34,128 nt of DNA from an uncultured Muribaculaceae bacterium (lineage in GTDB: Bacteria > Bacteroidota > Bacteroidia > Bacteroidales > Muribaculaceae), in NCBI GenBank assembly GCA_934590135.1, contig CAKTOT010000014.1:1-34128 (forward strand). The letters run 5' to 3'. Of the stretch, positions 25,300-32,746 are shown piece after piece (the first letter of the stretch is position 1; each line of letters starts with the position of its first letter). The notes beneath the pieces are model-generated. The model was given only the letters and a program-made list of their open reading frames with translations, was not told where the DNA came from and searched no databases. The position numbers and the translations under genes were made by a program.

Positions 25300-25325
25300 C
25301 TTAGCGATGGCGCGGGCGAATGACG

Positions 25326-26117
25326 TCAACTCTTAGGCCGTATTGCATTGGCCGTAATTTCGTATGGGATGGCGGTGATTAGATGGCTGAAAATTCGGGG
25401 GCGGTCAAGACGATAGATTTTCAGGGCGGAGGACACCGGGTAGGCCGCAAACTCGGCATCCACCACGGCGTAGTATAATTCGAAATCGGTTATGGCGTGT
25501 TTTACGCCGTTGTAATAACGGGTTATTCCGGCATAAGTACGTGGCAACAGCTTGAATCCCCAGCCTTTGGCGTCGTGCATTACGGCAATCATACATCTTC
25601 GGGTCGTGTTTGGAGTCGACCCCTTCGGACTTGATGCGGAGTCTTTTCCGTCGCTTGTTCCGGCTTTACCACCTTTACCACCTTTACCACCTTGGTTGCT
25701 GTGGCTACTATTGTTATTGTTGCTGCTATTGCCGTTGTCGTTGGCTGTAGGGTTGTAGGATATTGTGATATTGCGTTTGTGTGCGGCGTTGATGCTACCC
25801 ATAATCGCACGGAACAAGGACCCATGATGCGAAGAATCGGCCAAATTGTGCAGGTTGATAAAAAGATGTATCATCTCGTGTATGACAGTGTCTTCGGCTT
25901 GGGGGAGCGTGAGATTGTGCGCGGTGCTGAAACAGAGGTAGAAGTCATCGTCGGTATGTCGCCCTTGTCGGTGCACACTGCCATTACGTGGCGAGCATTT
26001 GCCTACGAAGGTGCGTGCCGTGCTCAGTCGAAACGGGACCTCGGGCAAGCGGCCGCCGAAGATTTGAAGGTTGAACTTATGGTAAGTTTCTTCTATGAAT
26101 TCGAGCGTAAAATACAT
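25326..26117 (-). CDS. SprT-like zinc metalloprotease domain protein
   Basis: 263 aa. The N-terminal half is SprT-like: FIEETYHKFNLQIFGGRLP (7-25), a fixed feature of the family, then the zinc motif VIHEMIHLF (His80, Glu81, His84) and a likely third ligand in SSHHGSLFRAIM (His97 or His98). SprT/Spartan-like domains are linked to DNA-protein crosslink repair in eukaryotes; the bacterial role is not settled. An unusual insert at about 123-170 is low-complexity: Asn/Ser-rich, then GGKGGKGGK, then Ser/Gly/Asp. After it comes a beta-rich tail (CMIAVMHDAKGWGFKLLP) that would hold the zinc-ribbon in classical SprT, but only one Cys is visible there, so no ribbon. The gene lies alone between gpmI and the transporter; no clear promoter is found in 26118-26331. 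Confidence 0.85.
   Translation of the reverse strand: MYFTLEFIEETYHKFNLQIFGGRLPEVPFRLSTARTFVGKCSPRNGSVHRQGRHTDDDFYLCFSTAHNLTLPQAEDTVIHEMIHLFINLHNLADSSHHGSLFRAIMGSINAAHKRNITISYNPTANDNGNSSNNNNSSHSNQGGKGGKGGKAGTSDGKDSASSPKGSTPNTTRRCMIAVMHDAKGWGFKLLPRTYAGITRYYNGVKHAITDFELYYAVVDAEFAAYPVSSALKIYRLDRPRIFSHLITAIPYEITANAIRPKS
25664..25693. repeat. 9-bp tandem repeat inside the SprT-like gene
   Basis: CTTTACCAC is repeated 3.3 times without mismatch; on the coding strand it gives GGK repeats. As a unit of three codons it can expand or shrink by slippage without changing frame. Confidence 0.8.
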
Positions 26118-26219
26118 TGATTGTCTTGTGTACTTGTGCGAAAAAGTGCGTGAAATGCGGATGAAATGCTTTAAATCTTGCGCCTAAAATCCGTATATAT
26201 TGTAATATGTGCTATGGCC

Positions 26220-26251
26220 GATATTTGTGATTCTGCCGAATCATCAATATC
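26220..26251. terminator. 14-bp hairpin between transporter and SprT-like gene
   Basis: GATATTTGTGATTC (26220-26233) and GAATCATCAATATC (26238-26251) pair around loop TGCC with one mismatch and one G-U. It lies downstream of the NSS gene stop (26332) and upstream of the SprT-like start (26117). No T-run follows on the minus strand, so it may be a weak terminator or an RNA processing or regulatory element. Confidence 0.4.
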
Positions 26252-26331
26252 TACGGAAGGAGGGACTTGTAACGGAAGATAGGATCAGGTGTGTTTGGTA
26301 ATGAGGTTCTTATATATGCAGGTGGATGGAC

Positions 26332-27696
26332 TTATTTGCTCAGGAGGTTGGATACAAGGATGATGACTATGCAGGCCGGGGCGATGACGCGTATGGCAAA
26401 GATTACAAACGAGGCCATTAATGAACGCTTTGCTGGACCATAGCCCAACTGGTCTCGCATCAATCCTTTAGGCGCAAACCATCCCATATATATACAGGTA
26501 ATCAGCGCAACTATTGGCAGCATTATGTCGGATGTGATGCCGTCCAAAAAGTCGAAGATACTCTGTCCCATAATCTTAATCCAGGATAGCGAGCCAAAAG
26601 ACATGGCGCATATCGCGGAGCATACGGCCGTGGGCATTAGAGTCACCAGTACGGCAGTAGCGCGTTTGGCGTTGAAACGCCGCTGTATGTATGCTATAGG
26701 TACTTCGGCAATTGATACCGTGGAGGTAAGCGCGGCTATCAGTAGTAGTGCAAAGAATGCCGTGCTCCACAACTGTGTGCCGGGCATGTGAGTGAACACT
26801 TCGGGGAGTGTGACAAATACCAAGGTGGTACCTGATACGTCTCTATCGGACAAGCCGAATGAAGTCAGTGCCGGGAAGATTATCAATCCCATAAGTATGG
26901 CCACCAGCAATGTGCTGATGCACACAGTTGCCGAAGTGCGTGTCAGATTGGTGTCTTTCGGGAAATATGAGGCATAGGTCACCAGAATGCCCATTCCCAA
27001 ACTCAAAGAGAAGAAGGCCTGACCCATCGCGCTGATGACAACCGAGGGCGTTATCTTTGAAAAATCCGGCGATAAGAAAAATTCGACGCCGTTGCATGCC
27101 CCGTCAAGCGTCAGTGTATAGCCGCAAAATATGGCCAACAGCACAAATAGTATGGGCATAGTGATAGTCGAAAGACGCTCTATGCCTTTTTGCACTCCGC
27201 CGAGTAGCACGGCAATATTGAGTCCCACCATCAACACGGCATTAACTACGGGCATAAAATCTGCGTAGACATAGTTGCGCATAACTTCGGTAAAGGCATC
27301 GTTGGCATTGTCATGCAATTGCAAGTTGCTGTATAGGTCGCCGGTAATCGAGTTGAGCAGATACTCAAGTGTCCATCCGCCTACGACCATATAGAAAACC
27401 ATAATAAGCGTAGCCGCGATTATGGCCAGCATTCCTCCTAAATACCATTTGCCGCGAGGGGACAGAGCTTTGTATGAGCCGATGGCATCGCTGCCGCCGG
27501 CGCGACCCATAGCAAATTCGGCCAGCATCACCGGGATGCCAAGCAGCAGTACACATAATACGTATATCAATAGGAATGCAGCGCCTCCGCCGGCCTGAGT
27601 TTCGGCCGGGAAACGCCACACCGTACCCAGCCCTACTGCCGAGCCTACTGTAGCGGCCACTAATCCTATCTTTGAAGCAAATTGTTGTTGTGCCAT
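26332..27696 (-). CDS. Sodium-dependent NSS (SNF) family transporter
   Basis: 454 aa, about 11 membrane helices. NSS carriers of the LeuT fold import amino acids or related amines with Na+. The family start is clear: FASKIGLVAATVGSAVGLG then TVWRFPAETQAGGGAAFLL, where TM1 is broken by the G-x-G and WRFP segment that binds Na+ and substrate. TM6 shows FSLSLGMGILVTYASYFP (unwound SLGxG region). Length and helix number resemble MhsT-type bacterial NSS (11 TM) rather than LeuT (12 TM). The substrate cannot be read; hydrophobic amino acids are usual for bacterial members. It is alone on its unit; no consensus promoter is seen before 27696. Confidence 0.93.
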   Translation of the reverse strand: MAQQQFASKIGLVAATVGSAVGLGTVWRFPAETQAGGGAAFLLIYVLCVLLLGIPVMLAEFAMGRAGGSDAIGSYKALSPRGKWYLGGMLAIIAATLIMVFYMVVGGWTLEYLLNSITGDLYSNLQLHDNANDAFTEVMRNYVYADFMPVVNAVLMVGLNIAVLLGGVQKGIERLSTITMPILFVLLAIFCGYTLTLDGACNGVEFFLSPDFSKITPSVVISAMGQAFFSLSLGMGILVTYASYFPKDTNLTRTSATVCISTLLVAILMGLIIFPALTSFGLSDRDVSGTTLVFVTLPEVFTHMPGTQLWSTAFFALLLIAALTSTVSIAEVPIAYIQRRFNAKRATAVLVTLMPTAVCSAICAMSFGSLSWIKIMGQSIFDFLDGITSDIMLPIVALITCIYMGWFAPKGLMRDQLGYGPAKRSLMASFVIFAIRVIAPACIVIILVSNLLSK

Positions 27697-27758
27697 ATAA
27701 TGCTATTGAGGGAGTTCGGTTTTTGAGGAGAATGGAGATGCTCTAAGGTGACTATAAT

Positions 27759-27840
27759 CTTTAAGTGCTTTGTGACGCAAGACGCCTCTGTGTAGGATTT
27801 CGAGGTTGCCTATAGCATTTAGAAGATTAGGCGCTTAAAG
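27759..27840. repeat. Spaced inverted repeat between ligase and transporter genes
   Basis: CTTTAAGTGC (27759-27768) and GCGCTTAAAG (27831-27840) are inverted copies with one mismatch, 62 nt apart. Similar CTTTAA/CTAAG words occur in other gaps of this window. The function is unknown. Confidence 0.35.
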
Positions 27841-27842
27841 TG

Positions 27843-27881
27843 GTCAGGCGGCGTGGAGCAATGTATGCTTCGCCGCCTGAC
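27843..27881 (-). terminator. Terminator after the acyl ligase gene
   Basis: GTCAGGCGGCG (27843-27853) and CGCCGCCTGAC (27871-27881) form a perfect 11-bp G/C-rich stem; an inner GAGCA/TGCTT pairing extends it past a 2-nt bulge. It begins 3 nt after the ligase stop. Only a short CACTTTAAG tail follows on the minus strand. Confidence 0.7.
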
Positions 27882-27884
27882 GGG

Positions 27885-29549
27885 TCAGTTGCGCTGATAT
27901 AGGTAGCGCTTGATGGAGCGCTTGGGGGTCTTCTCGAATTCCTCGTACATTATCGAGGTGTCCGATATGCGACTGTATGCCGGCAGGTCGTGGTTGAGCT
28001 GTTCGACATTTTGTCGCATAAGTTCTTCGATCTGCGGCATAGTCATACCCTGTTGTGTCGCATTTTCGATGTCGGGGTATATCAGGGCTTGCAGGCGTCC
28101 TCCGCCGCTGTCCACCACAAGACATTCGCAGACGTAGGGCATATTGCTTAGACGTTGCTCTATTTCCTCGGGGTAGATGTTTTGGCCGCTGGGACCGAGG
28201 ATCATATTTTTGTCGCGTCCGCGTATATATATGTATCCGTCGGCATCTACAGTGCAGATGTCTCCGGTGTTCATCCATCCGTCGCGCATAACGGCTTCTG
28301 TGGCCTCGGGATTGTTGTAGTATCCTTTCATGACGTTGGCGCCGCGCACCCACAGCACTCCGGGCACTTCGGCCGGATCGGGCGAGTCGACACGCATCTC
28401 CATACGGTCGACAATGCGTCCGCAGGACTGAGGCCGTGATTCTTGCCATGGTGCGTAAGCAATCAGCGGGGCGCACTCGGTCATTCCGTAACCTACTGTA
28501 AACGGGAAGTGTATACGGCGCAAGAATGTCTCCACGTCCTTATTAAGGCCGGCTCCGCCGATAATCATTTCGTGAAGGTTTCCGCCGAATGTTTGTGTGA
28601 GTTTATCTTTGATTTTGCCCAGCAGCACATCGTCTACAAAAGGCATTTTTAACATCAGCTTCATCATCGGCTTCTCCAGCAGCGGGAATACGCGCGTTTT
28701 GATGATCTTTTCGATGATCAGCGGCACGGCCACTATCAGTTTGGGCTTGACCTTGGCGAAGGCATCCATAATGATGCGCGGTGACGGGGTGCGTGTCAGG
28801 AAGTATATGTGGCAGCCCTTGACAAAGGGATGCAGAAATTCGACCATCATTCCAAACATATGCGCCAGCGGCAACATACTCACCAGCGGGTCGCCCGGCA
28901 GCAGAAATTCCAGGTGATCCAACGTGTACTGGATGTTGGACCACATATTGCGTTCGGTAATCATTACGCCCTTTGAGAAGCCCATTGACCCCGAGGTGTA
29001 ATTGATAAAAATTACGTCATCAGGGTCGCGCGGCTCGTATACGACGTCATCGGGCGTGAAGCGTTCGGGATACTTGTGCCCGAAGAGTTCGTTGAGATGT
29101 CGGCGTGCCTCGGTGATGCGTTCGTCCCGCGATATGAGCAACGAGTAGTCGTCTATCAAGAAAATGGCTTGTATGGCGGGCATAGCATCGGCATCGATAT
29201 TCTCCCAGTTGTTTTGTCCTATGAAGAGCAACCGGGCCTCCGAGTGGTTGACCAGATGCTGTATCGTGTCGGCCTTGAAGTCGTTGAGTATGGGCACGGC
29301 GATAGCTCCGTATGTCAGTGTGGCCAGGACGGCCGTAGCCCATTGGCTGCTATTGCGCCCGCAGAAGGCAATTTTGTCGCCGCGGCGTATGCCGGCGTTC
29401 TCGAAAAGTATGTGCAACTTGGCAATCTTACGCGCCACTGCGCGATATTGCAGCGATGTGCCGTTGAAATCGGTGAGTGCCAACCCTTCCCAATTGTCGC
29501 GTATAGCTTGTTGGATGTAGGCGTTGAGCGAGGTTAAATTTTTGTCCAT
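27885..29549 (-). CDS. AMP-forming acyl-CoA (acyl-ACP) ligase
   Basis: 554 aa. ANL-superfamily enzyme that activates a carboxylic acid, most likely a fatty acid, as acyl-AMP and transfers it to CoA or ACP. Motifs: P-loop-like YTSGSMGFSKG (184-194), A5-type VGYGMTECAPL, hinge-side MNTGDICTVDADGYIYIRGR followed by DKNMILGPSGQNIYPEEIE (the KNMI segment with the catalytic region after it), and a C-terminal part ending KTPKRSIKRYLY. The start at 29549 (MDKNLTSLNAYIQQAI) follows a minus-strand promoter at 29598-29627; the longer open frame is not used because it would cross that promoter. Related Bacteroidetes genes are annotated as long-chain fatty acid-CoA ligase; the true acyl substrate is not visible. 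Confidence 0.9.
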   Translation of the reverse strand: MDKNLTSLNAYIQQAIRDNWEGLALTDFNGTSLQYRAVARKIAKLHILFENAGIRRGDKIAFCGRNSSQWATAVLATLTYGAIAVPILNDFKADTIQHLVNHSEARLLFIGQNNWENIDADAMPAIQAIFLIDDYSLLISRDERITEARRHLNELFGHKYPERFTPDDVVYEPRDPDDVIFINYTSGSMGFSKGVMITERNMWSNIQYTLDHLEFLLPGDPLVSMLPLAHMFGMMVEFLHPFVKGCHIYFLTRTPSPRIIMDAFAKVKPKLIVAVPLIIEKIIKTRVFPLLEKPMMKLMLKMPFVDDVLLGKIKDKLTQTFGGNLHEMIIGGAGLNKDVETFLRRIHFPFTVGYGMTECAPLIAYAPWQESRPQSCGRIVDRMEMRVDSPDPAEVPGVLWVRGANVMKGYYNNPEATEAVMRDGWMNTGDICTVDADGYIYIRGRDKNMILGPSGQNIYPEEIEQRLSNMPYVCECLVVDSGGGRLQALIYPDIENATQQGMTMPQIEELMRQNVEQLNHDLPAYSRISDTSIMYEEFEKTPKRSIKRYLYQRN

Positions 29550-29597
29550 GGTCCTAAGTATATGGATTATTGGGTGCTTGGGAGAGAGCGTCGAATG

Positions 29598-29627
29598 CAA
29601 ATTTACAAAATAGCCGCATATTTGCAA
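29598..29627 (-). promoter_or_regulatory. Promoter for the acyl ligase
   Basis: On the minus strand: TTG (29627-29625), 19 nt, TAAATTTG (29605-29598). The leader to ATG 29549 would be about 43 nt. It lies in the 182-bp divergent region shared with the TlpA-like gene. Confidence 0.65.
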
Positions 29628-29660
29628 GCATTTTGGAAGCTGTTTTTTCTGAAAAAAGTG

Positions 29661-29668
29661 TAACTTTG
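29661..29668 (+). promoter_or_regulatory. -7 element for the TlpA-like gene
   Basis: TAACTTTG matches TAnnTTTG perfectly. The nearest TTTG upstream (29632-29635) is 25 nt away, longer than ideal. The predicted leader is about 57 nt before the ATG at 29732. Confidence 0.55.
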
Positions 29669-29731
29669 CTGTCGAAGCCCTCTTTAGGGCCTGCGATATA
29701 TGTACATAACACATTAAAGAACAAAAAGATA

Positions 29732-30745
29732 ATGAAGAATGCACTTTTTTTGGCGATGACGGCCTTGGCAGCAGCCACAACCGTATACGCCGGCGAATAC
29801 AAAGTGACCGTCCCCTTAGGCGCGGACGATGAGGGCGCTATGGCCTATCTGGTCAATTACGACACCGGTGCCAACATCGATAGCGTATCGGTCGAAGACA
29901 CTACTGCCGTCTTCTGCGGTCGCGTGGATGCACCGATACTTGCACGTGTCATCGTGGACGGTAATCGTCGCGGTCAGTTTATACTAGAGGAGGGTACTTA
30001 CACTTATCGTCGCGGTCAGACAATACAGACGCCGCTCAATATCAAAAATGCCAAAATAACTGAATACATACAAGATGCAAGCCGGCGTCTACGTGCAGCC
30101 AAGGACGAGGACGAGCAGATGAACATCTATAAAGAAGCTACGGCTTATATAGACTCGGTGATGCGTGCCAATATAGATAATGTTATCGGCTATTCGTTGT
30201 TCCTCGATCAGGCTTACGAAATGAAACCTTCCGAGGTCGAGGCTTTGGTAGAGCAGCACCCTTCGATGAAGCAGTACAAGCGTGTGCGCAAACTTCTTGA
30301 CGCCAATCGTGCCAAGGCCGAGACTCAACCGGGCGGAATGTTCCGCGATTTCGAAATATCGTATGATGGTGTCACTCATCGCTTGAGCGATGTCGTGGGA
30401 CGAGGCCAATATGTTCTGGTTGACTTTTGGGCCAGTTGGTGTGGACCGTGCATACGTCAGACTGCAGTAATCAAGGATTTGTATAACGAGTTCAAAGATA
30501 AGGGTCTGCGTGTACTCGGAGTGGCTGTATGGGACGAGCCGGACAACACCCGCAAAGCAATCAAAGACCACGATTTGCCGTGGGAATGCTGGCTTAACGG
30601 CCAAACTATACCTACTGATGTCTACGGCATTTCAGGTATACCATGTATAATACTCTTCGGGCCGGACGGGAAAATATTGTCTCGCGACAAGCAGGACGAT
30701 GAGCTCAAGGCCGATGTGCGCGCCGCACTCCAAGCAACGAATTGA
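29732..30745 (+). CDS. TlpA-like thioredoxin-fold lipid/periplasm-side oxidoreductase
   Basis: 337 aa. A signal peptide (MKNALFLAMTALAAATTVYA-GE) exports it. Residues about 22-105 form a beta-rich domain of the DUF4369 kind, common in Bacteroidetes thioredoxins; 106-200 are helical; 203-337 form an AhpC/TSA-TlpA thioredoxin domain with LVDFWASWCGPCIRQ (CGPC 237-240), a GVAVWDEPDN strand, and the cis-Pro region GISGIPCIILFGPDG. It would reduce disulfides in periplasmic proteins, for example in cytochrome maturation or outer-membrane proteins. The ATG at 29732 begins the signal peptide. The last 41 bp overlap the antisense end of the VanZ-like gene. Redox role is clear; partners are unknown. 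Confidence 0.92.
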   Translation: MKNALFLAMTALAAATTVYAGEYKVTVPLGADDEGAMAYLVNYDTGANIDSVSVEDTTAVFCGRVDAPILARVIVDGNRRGQFILEEGTYTYRRGQTIQTPLNIKNAKITEYIQDASRRLRAAKDEDEQMNIYKEATAYIDSVMRANIDNVIGYSLFLDQAYEMKPSEVEALVEQHPSMKQYKRVRKLLDANRAKAETQPGGMFRDFEISYDGVTHRLSDVVGRGQYVLVDFWASWCGPCIRQTAVIKDLYNEFKDKGLRVLGVAVWDEPDNTRKAIKDHDLPWECWLNGQTIPTDVYGISGIPCIILFGPDGKILSRDKQDDELKADVRAALQATN

Positions 30746-31139
30746 TAATGGTAGGGCCTGTCAATCCGGCTGCAACAATGCCGACCACGTCGGCTATAAG
30801 GTCGTAAGCATCTGAACTGCGACCGATGTCCAAGGCGCCTTGCGCCCATTCGTCCACAGCCGAGAATACGGCTACACACAGACAAATAACAAATACTACG
30901 CCGGGGGTCAGCTTGTGCTGACTTCCGGCGTCGCTTTTGCGCAAATTCCATCGACCGCAACGGCGCCGGTCAAACATCAGGGCGCCGGTCAGGCCGCCCA
31001 TCATTATCGCGTGCACCACTTTGTCCAGGCCCTCAAAAGAAGGTACGTCCAAGTCGGGCAATGGTTGAGGCGCCAAGGTCAGCCATAATACAACGGCCAC
31101 GGTCACTGCGCTGGGCCAATATCGGCGTAAGATTCTCAT
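30705..31139 (-). CDS. VanZ-like membrane protein
   Basis: 144 aa with about three to four membrane helices. VanZ-like pattern: first helix YWPSAVTVAVVLWLTLAP, then the conserved DKVVHAIMMGGLTGAL (Asp-Lys-xx-His), and a later FSAVDEWAQGALDIGRSSD with DLIADVVGIVAAGL, which matches the family motif of E-x-x-Q-x-x-xxxR-xxxxxDxxxNxxG type. VanZ gives low-level teicoplanin resistance in enterococci; in Bacteroidetes the role is unknown. The start overlaps the DUF4491 stop in ATGA, so the two are coupled. The stop lies 41 bp inside the 3' end of the TlpA-like gene on the other strand. Confidence 0.82.
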   Translation of the reverse strand: MRILRRYWPSAVTVAVVLWLTLAPQPLPDLDVPSFEGLDKVVHAIMMGGLTGALMFDRRRCGRWNLRKSDAGSQHKLTPGVVFVICLCVAVFSAVDEWAQGALDIGRSSDAYDLIADVVGIVAAGLTGPTIINSLLGVRRAHRP

Positions 31140-31498
31140 TCTTTATGTGTCTTAGGCTCGGACTTCTTGGGCTCGGATGTGTCATTGGCTTGAGCGGCTC
31201 GGCGGGGATTGGCCGGAAACCATCCGCGACGTACGCGTTCGACCTGCTCGTTGACTTCGTGTATGCTCCATAGACAGCTGAATGCCGTCACACCCAAGAG
31301 TATGGATGCGATGATGTCGTCTACGTAGATGCATAAGGCGAGCAGAATGATGCCTGCGCATAGAAACCACCAGCGTATTTTGCGGCCTATGTAGTACTCA
31401 CCTTTGATTACTAACGGATGAAACAATCCTATAATAAGGAATGTGGCAAGGCCTACGGCCAATCCCGCGAGGTGGTTTTGCGTCAAAAATTCGGTCAT
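31136..31498 (-). CDS. DUF4491 family membrane protein
   Basis: 120 aa, three membrane helices. The sequence begins with the typical NHLAGLAVGLATFLIIGLFH (residues 8-27) and has PLVIKGEYYIGRKIRWWF, then a third helix IIASILLGVTAFSCLWSIHE. This conforms to DUF4491, a small Bacteroidetes membrane family without known function. The C-terminal 25 residues are a Lys/Glu/Pro-rich soluble tail. Translation is coupled to the VanZ-like gene by a 4-bp overlap. It is 137 bp after the hemerythrin-LuxR gene on the same strand; co-transcription with it is possible. Confidence 0.8.
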   Translation of the reverse strand: MTEFLTQNHLAGLAVGLATFLIIGLFHPLVIKGEYYIGRKIRWWFLCAGIILLALCIYVDDIIASILLGVTAFSCLWSIHEVNEQVERVRRGWFPANPRRAAQANDTSEPKKSEPKTHKE

Positions 31499-31635
31499 AA
31501 GATCAGCGTCCTATTGAGATTATAAAGTAGTTGTGATTTGGAAAACAGTGTAGCCGTATGGCCGTGCTGTAAGAGTTCTTTTGGCTGTAGTAGTTATTGC
31601 TTTAACGTTCTATTGCGATGAATGGTTCGGAGGTG

Positions 31636-32613
31636 TCAGACTTGTACTTCGGACAAGTCAATGAGTTTATTGAGTATGGCGAAGATGGCCAATGCCGCCG
31701 TTGAGTGTATCTGCAATTTGTTGTTGATATTGCGGCGATGAGTGGTCACGGTGTGCACCGATAGGCACAATTTGTCTGCAATCTCCTTGTTGGACATTCC
31801 GCGAGTGACGCAGCGCACGACATCTTTCTCGCGTTCGGTGAGAATATCGCCGGTGGGCATCGGCGATTCGGTTTTGGCTGCGCTTGTCGGCGAGGTTCGC
31901 ATCGCCACTTCCTGCTCCAGAGCCTGCACCGCCGGGACAAATATGCAATCCTCGACAGCGCAGTGACCCAATAGGTCTTGCTCGCATGTGATGATGTCAA
32001 AGAGTGCCGAATTAAGCGAATCTACGCGAGCGCCGCTACCGGCATAATGACATATAAAGATGTCCTTGAGCTCGTTAAGTTTGGACGCTATGGGGCGGTG
32101 GACATGTTCGAAGTCGGAGATATGGTATCCGCCGGTGTTGATGCCCTCTATGAGGTGGTCTACATAATCGAATACATGGCTGTTTTCGTACTCCATGTGT
32201 CGGCGAACTTCCTCGACATATCCGTCGTAGAAGCGCAATATCAGGAAGCCCACGTTGGCCGGATCCGAGCAGTCTATGGATGCTATGAGTTTGCGCCGTA
32301 TCTCCGGCAGTATGAAGTCCAGGAAATAGGTGTGCGCATTTTTCAGGTACTTCACCAGCGATGGCAAAGATACGACAAAGCGTTCGTAAGGCCTTTCGCT
32401 CAGAAAATTGGCCACGGCGAGGAAAGTCGAGGTATCCACGCCGTTGTCGGCGCATACTTGTGCCACTGTCTTTGTGCCGAACCCGAGTGCTATTTCAAAA
32501 CGGCTCAGCGCCATCAGAAGCAGATTGTTCTCGGCAATGAGCTTGCGCATAGGCTCTTGCGGCGTGTATGGCTCCAATGCGCCGTACACAATATGTTTGG
32601 TAGTCCCAATCAT
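31636..32613 (-). CDS. Hemerythrin (RIC/YtfE-like) domain fused to LuxR-type HTH regulator
   Basis: 325 aa. Residues about 28-75 follow the pattern of the N-terminal ScdA/YtfE domain (DUF542): LSRFEIALGFGTKTVAQVCA then DNGVDTSTFLAVANF; the diagnostic Cys-Cys-Gly of RIC proteins is replaced by Leu-Gly-Phe. Residues about 84-235 form a four-helix hemerythrin-like domain with the RIC di-iron ligand set: His94, His139-x3-Glu143, His170 or His172, His217-x3-Glu221. Residues 257-320 are a LuxR/GerE HTH (LTEREKDVVRCVTRGMSNKE then IADKLCLSVHTVTTHRRNI). The link between them is about 20 residues, Ser/Pro-rich. A transcription factor sensing NO, O2 or redox through a di-iron centre is the natural reading; targets are unknown. 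It is divergent from the thiamine operon. Confidence 0.85.
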   Translation of the reverse strand: MIGTTKHIVYGALEPYTPQEPMRKLIAENNLLLMALSRFEIALGFGTKTVAQVCADNGVDTSTFLAVANFLSERPYERFVVSLPSLVKYLKNAHTYFLDFILPEIRRKLIASIDCSDPANVGFLILRFYDGYVEEVRRHMEYENSHVFDYVDHLIEGINTGGYHISDFEHVHRPIASKLNELKDIFICHYAGSGARVDSLNSALFDIITCEQDLLGHCAVEDCIFVPAVQALEQEVAMRTSPTSAAKTESPMPTGDILTEREKDVVRCVTRGMSNKEIADKLCLSVHTVTTHRRNINNKLQIHSTAALAIFAILNKLIDLSEVQV

Positions 32614-32647
32614 TGTATGTGCTTATCTGTATTGTTATGTACGAATG

Positions 32648-32655
32648 CAAAATTA
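32648..32655 (-). promoter_or_regulatory. Possible -7 element for the hemerythrin-LuxR gene
   Basis: Minus-strand TAATTTTG fits TAnnTTTG and lies 35 nt before the start at 32613. No TTG/TTTG is found at the right distance upstream, so the promoter may be weak or activator-dependent. Confidence 0.4.
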
Positions 32656-32734
32656 CTGATTTTTTTTCAATTCGGATTGTGATGCATCGTATGGTACGAG
32701 ACATTTTTTCTTTCGCGAATTCAAATAGATTTCG

Positions 32735-32742
32735 TAACTTTG
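32735..32742 (+). promoter_or_regulatory. Promoter for the thiamine operon
   Basis: TAACTTTG at 32735-32742, with TTTC at 32711-32714 as a weak -33 at 20 nt. The predicted start near 32749 is at the first base of the riboswitch. Confidence 0.6.
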
Positions 32743-32746
32743 CGCC

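Larger units (their letters stand above)
24970..25325. other. 356-bp region without a gene between gpmI and the SprT-like gene
   Basis: It holds the gpmI promoter and leader (24970-25088), a small hairpin GGTGC-AGC-GCACC at 25178-25190, and an imperfect direct repeat (25204-25235 and 25268-25299). Frames open here have no family features and run antisense to the promoter. I see no further gene. Confidence 0.6.

Noticed and set aside
24983..25336. 117-codon plus-strand frame in the gap before the SprT-like gene
   Set aside because: It crosses the minus-strand gpmI promoter and the direct repeat; no family pattern and poor codon use.
29550..29780. 77-residue N-terminal extension of the acyl ligase
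   Set aside because: It overlaps the promoter at 29598-29627 and the divergent gene start; the family begins near MDKNL at 29549.
31545..31568. Hairpin CAG..GCC/GGC..CTG between the regulator and DUF4491
   Set aside because: On the transcribed (minus) strand three of the pairs become A-C mismatches, so it is not a credible terminator there.
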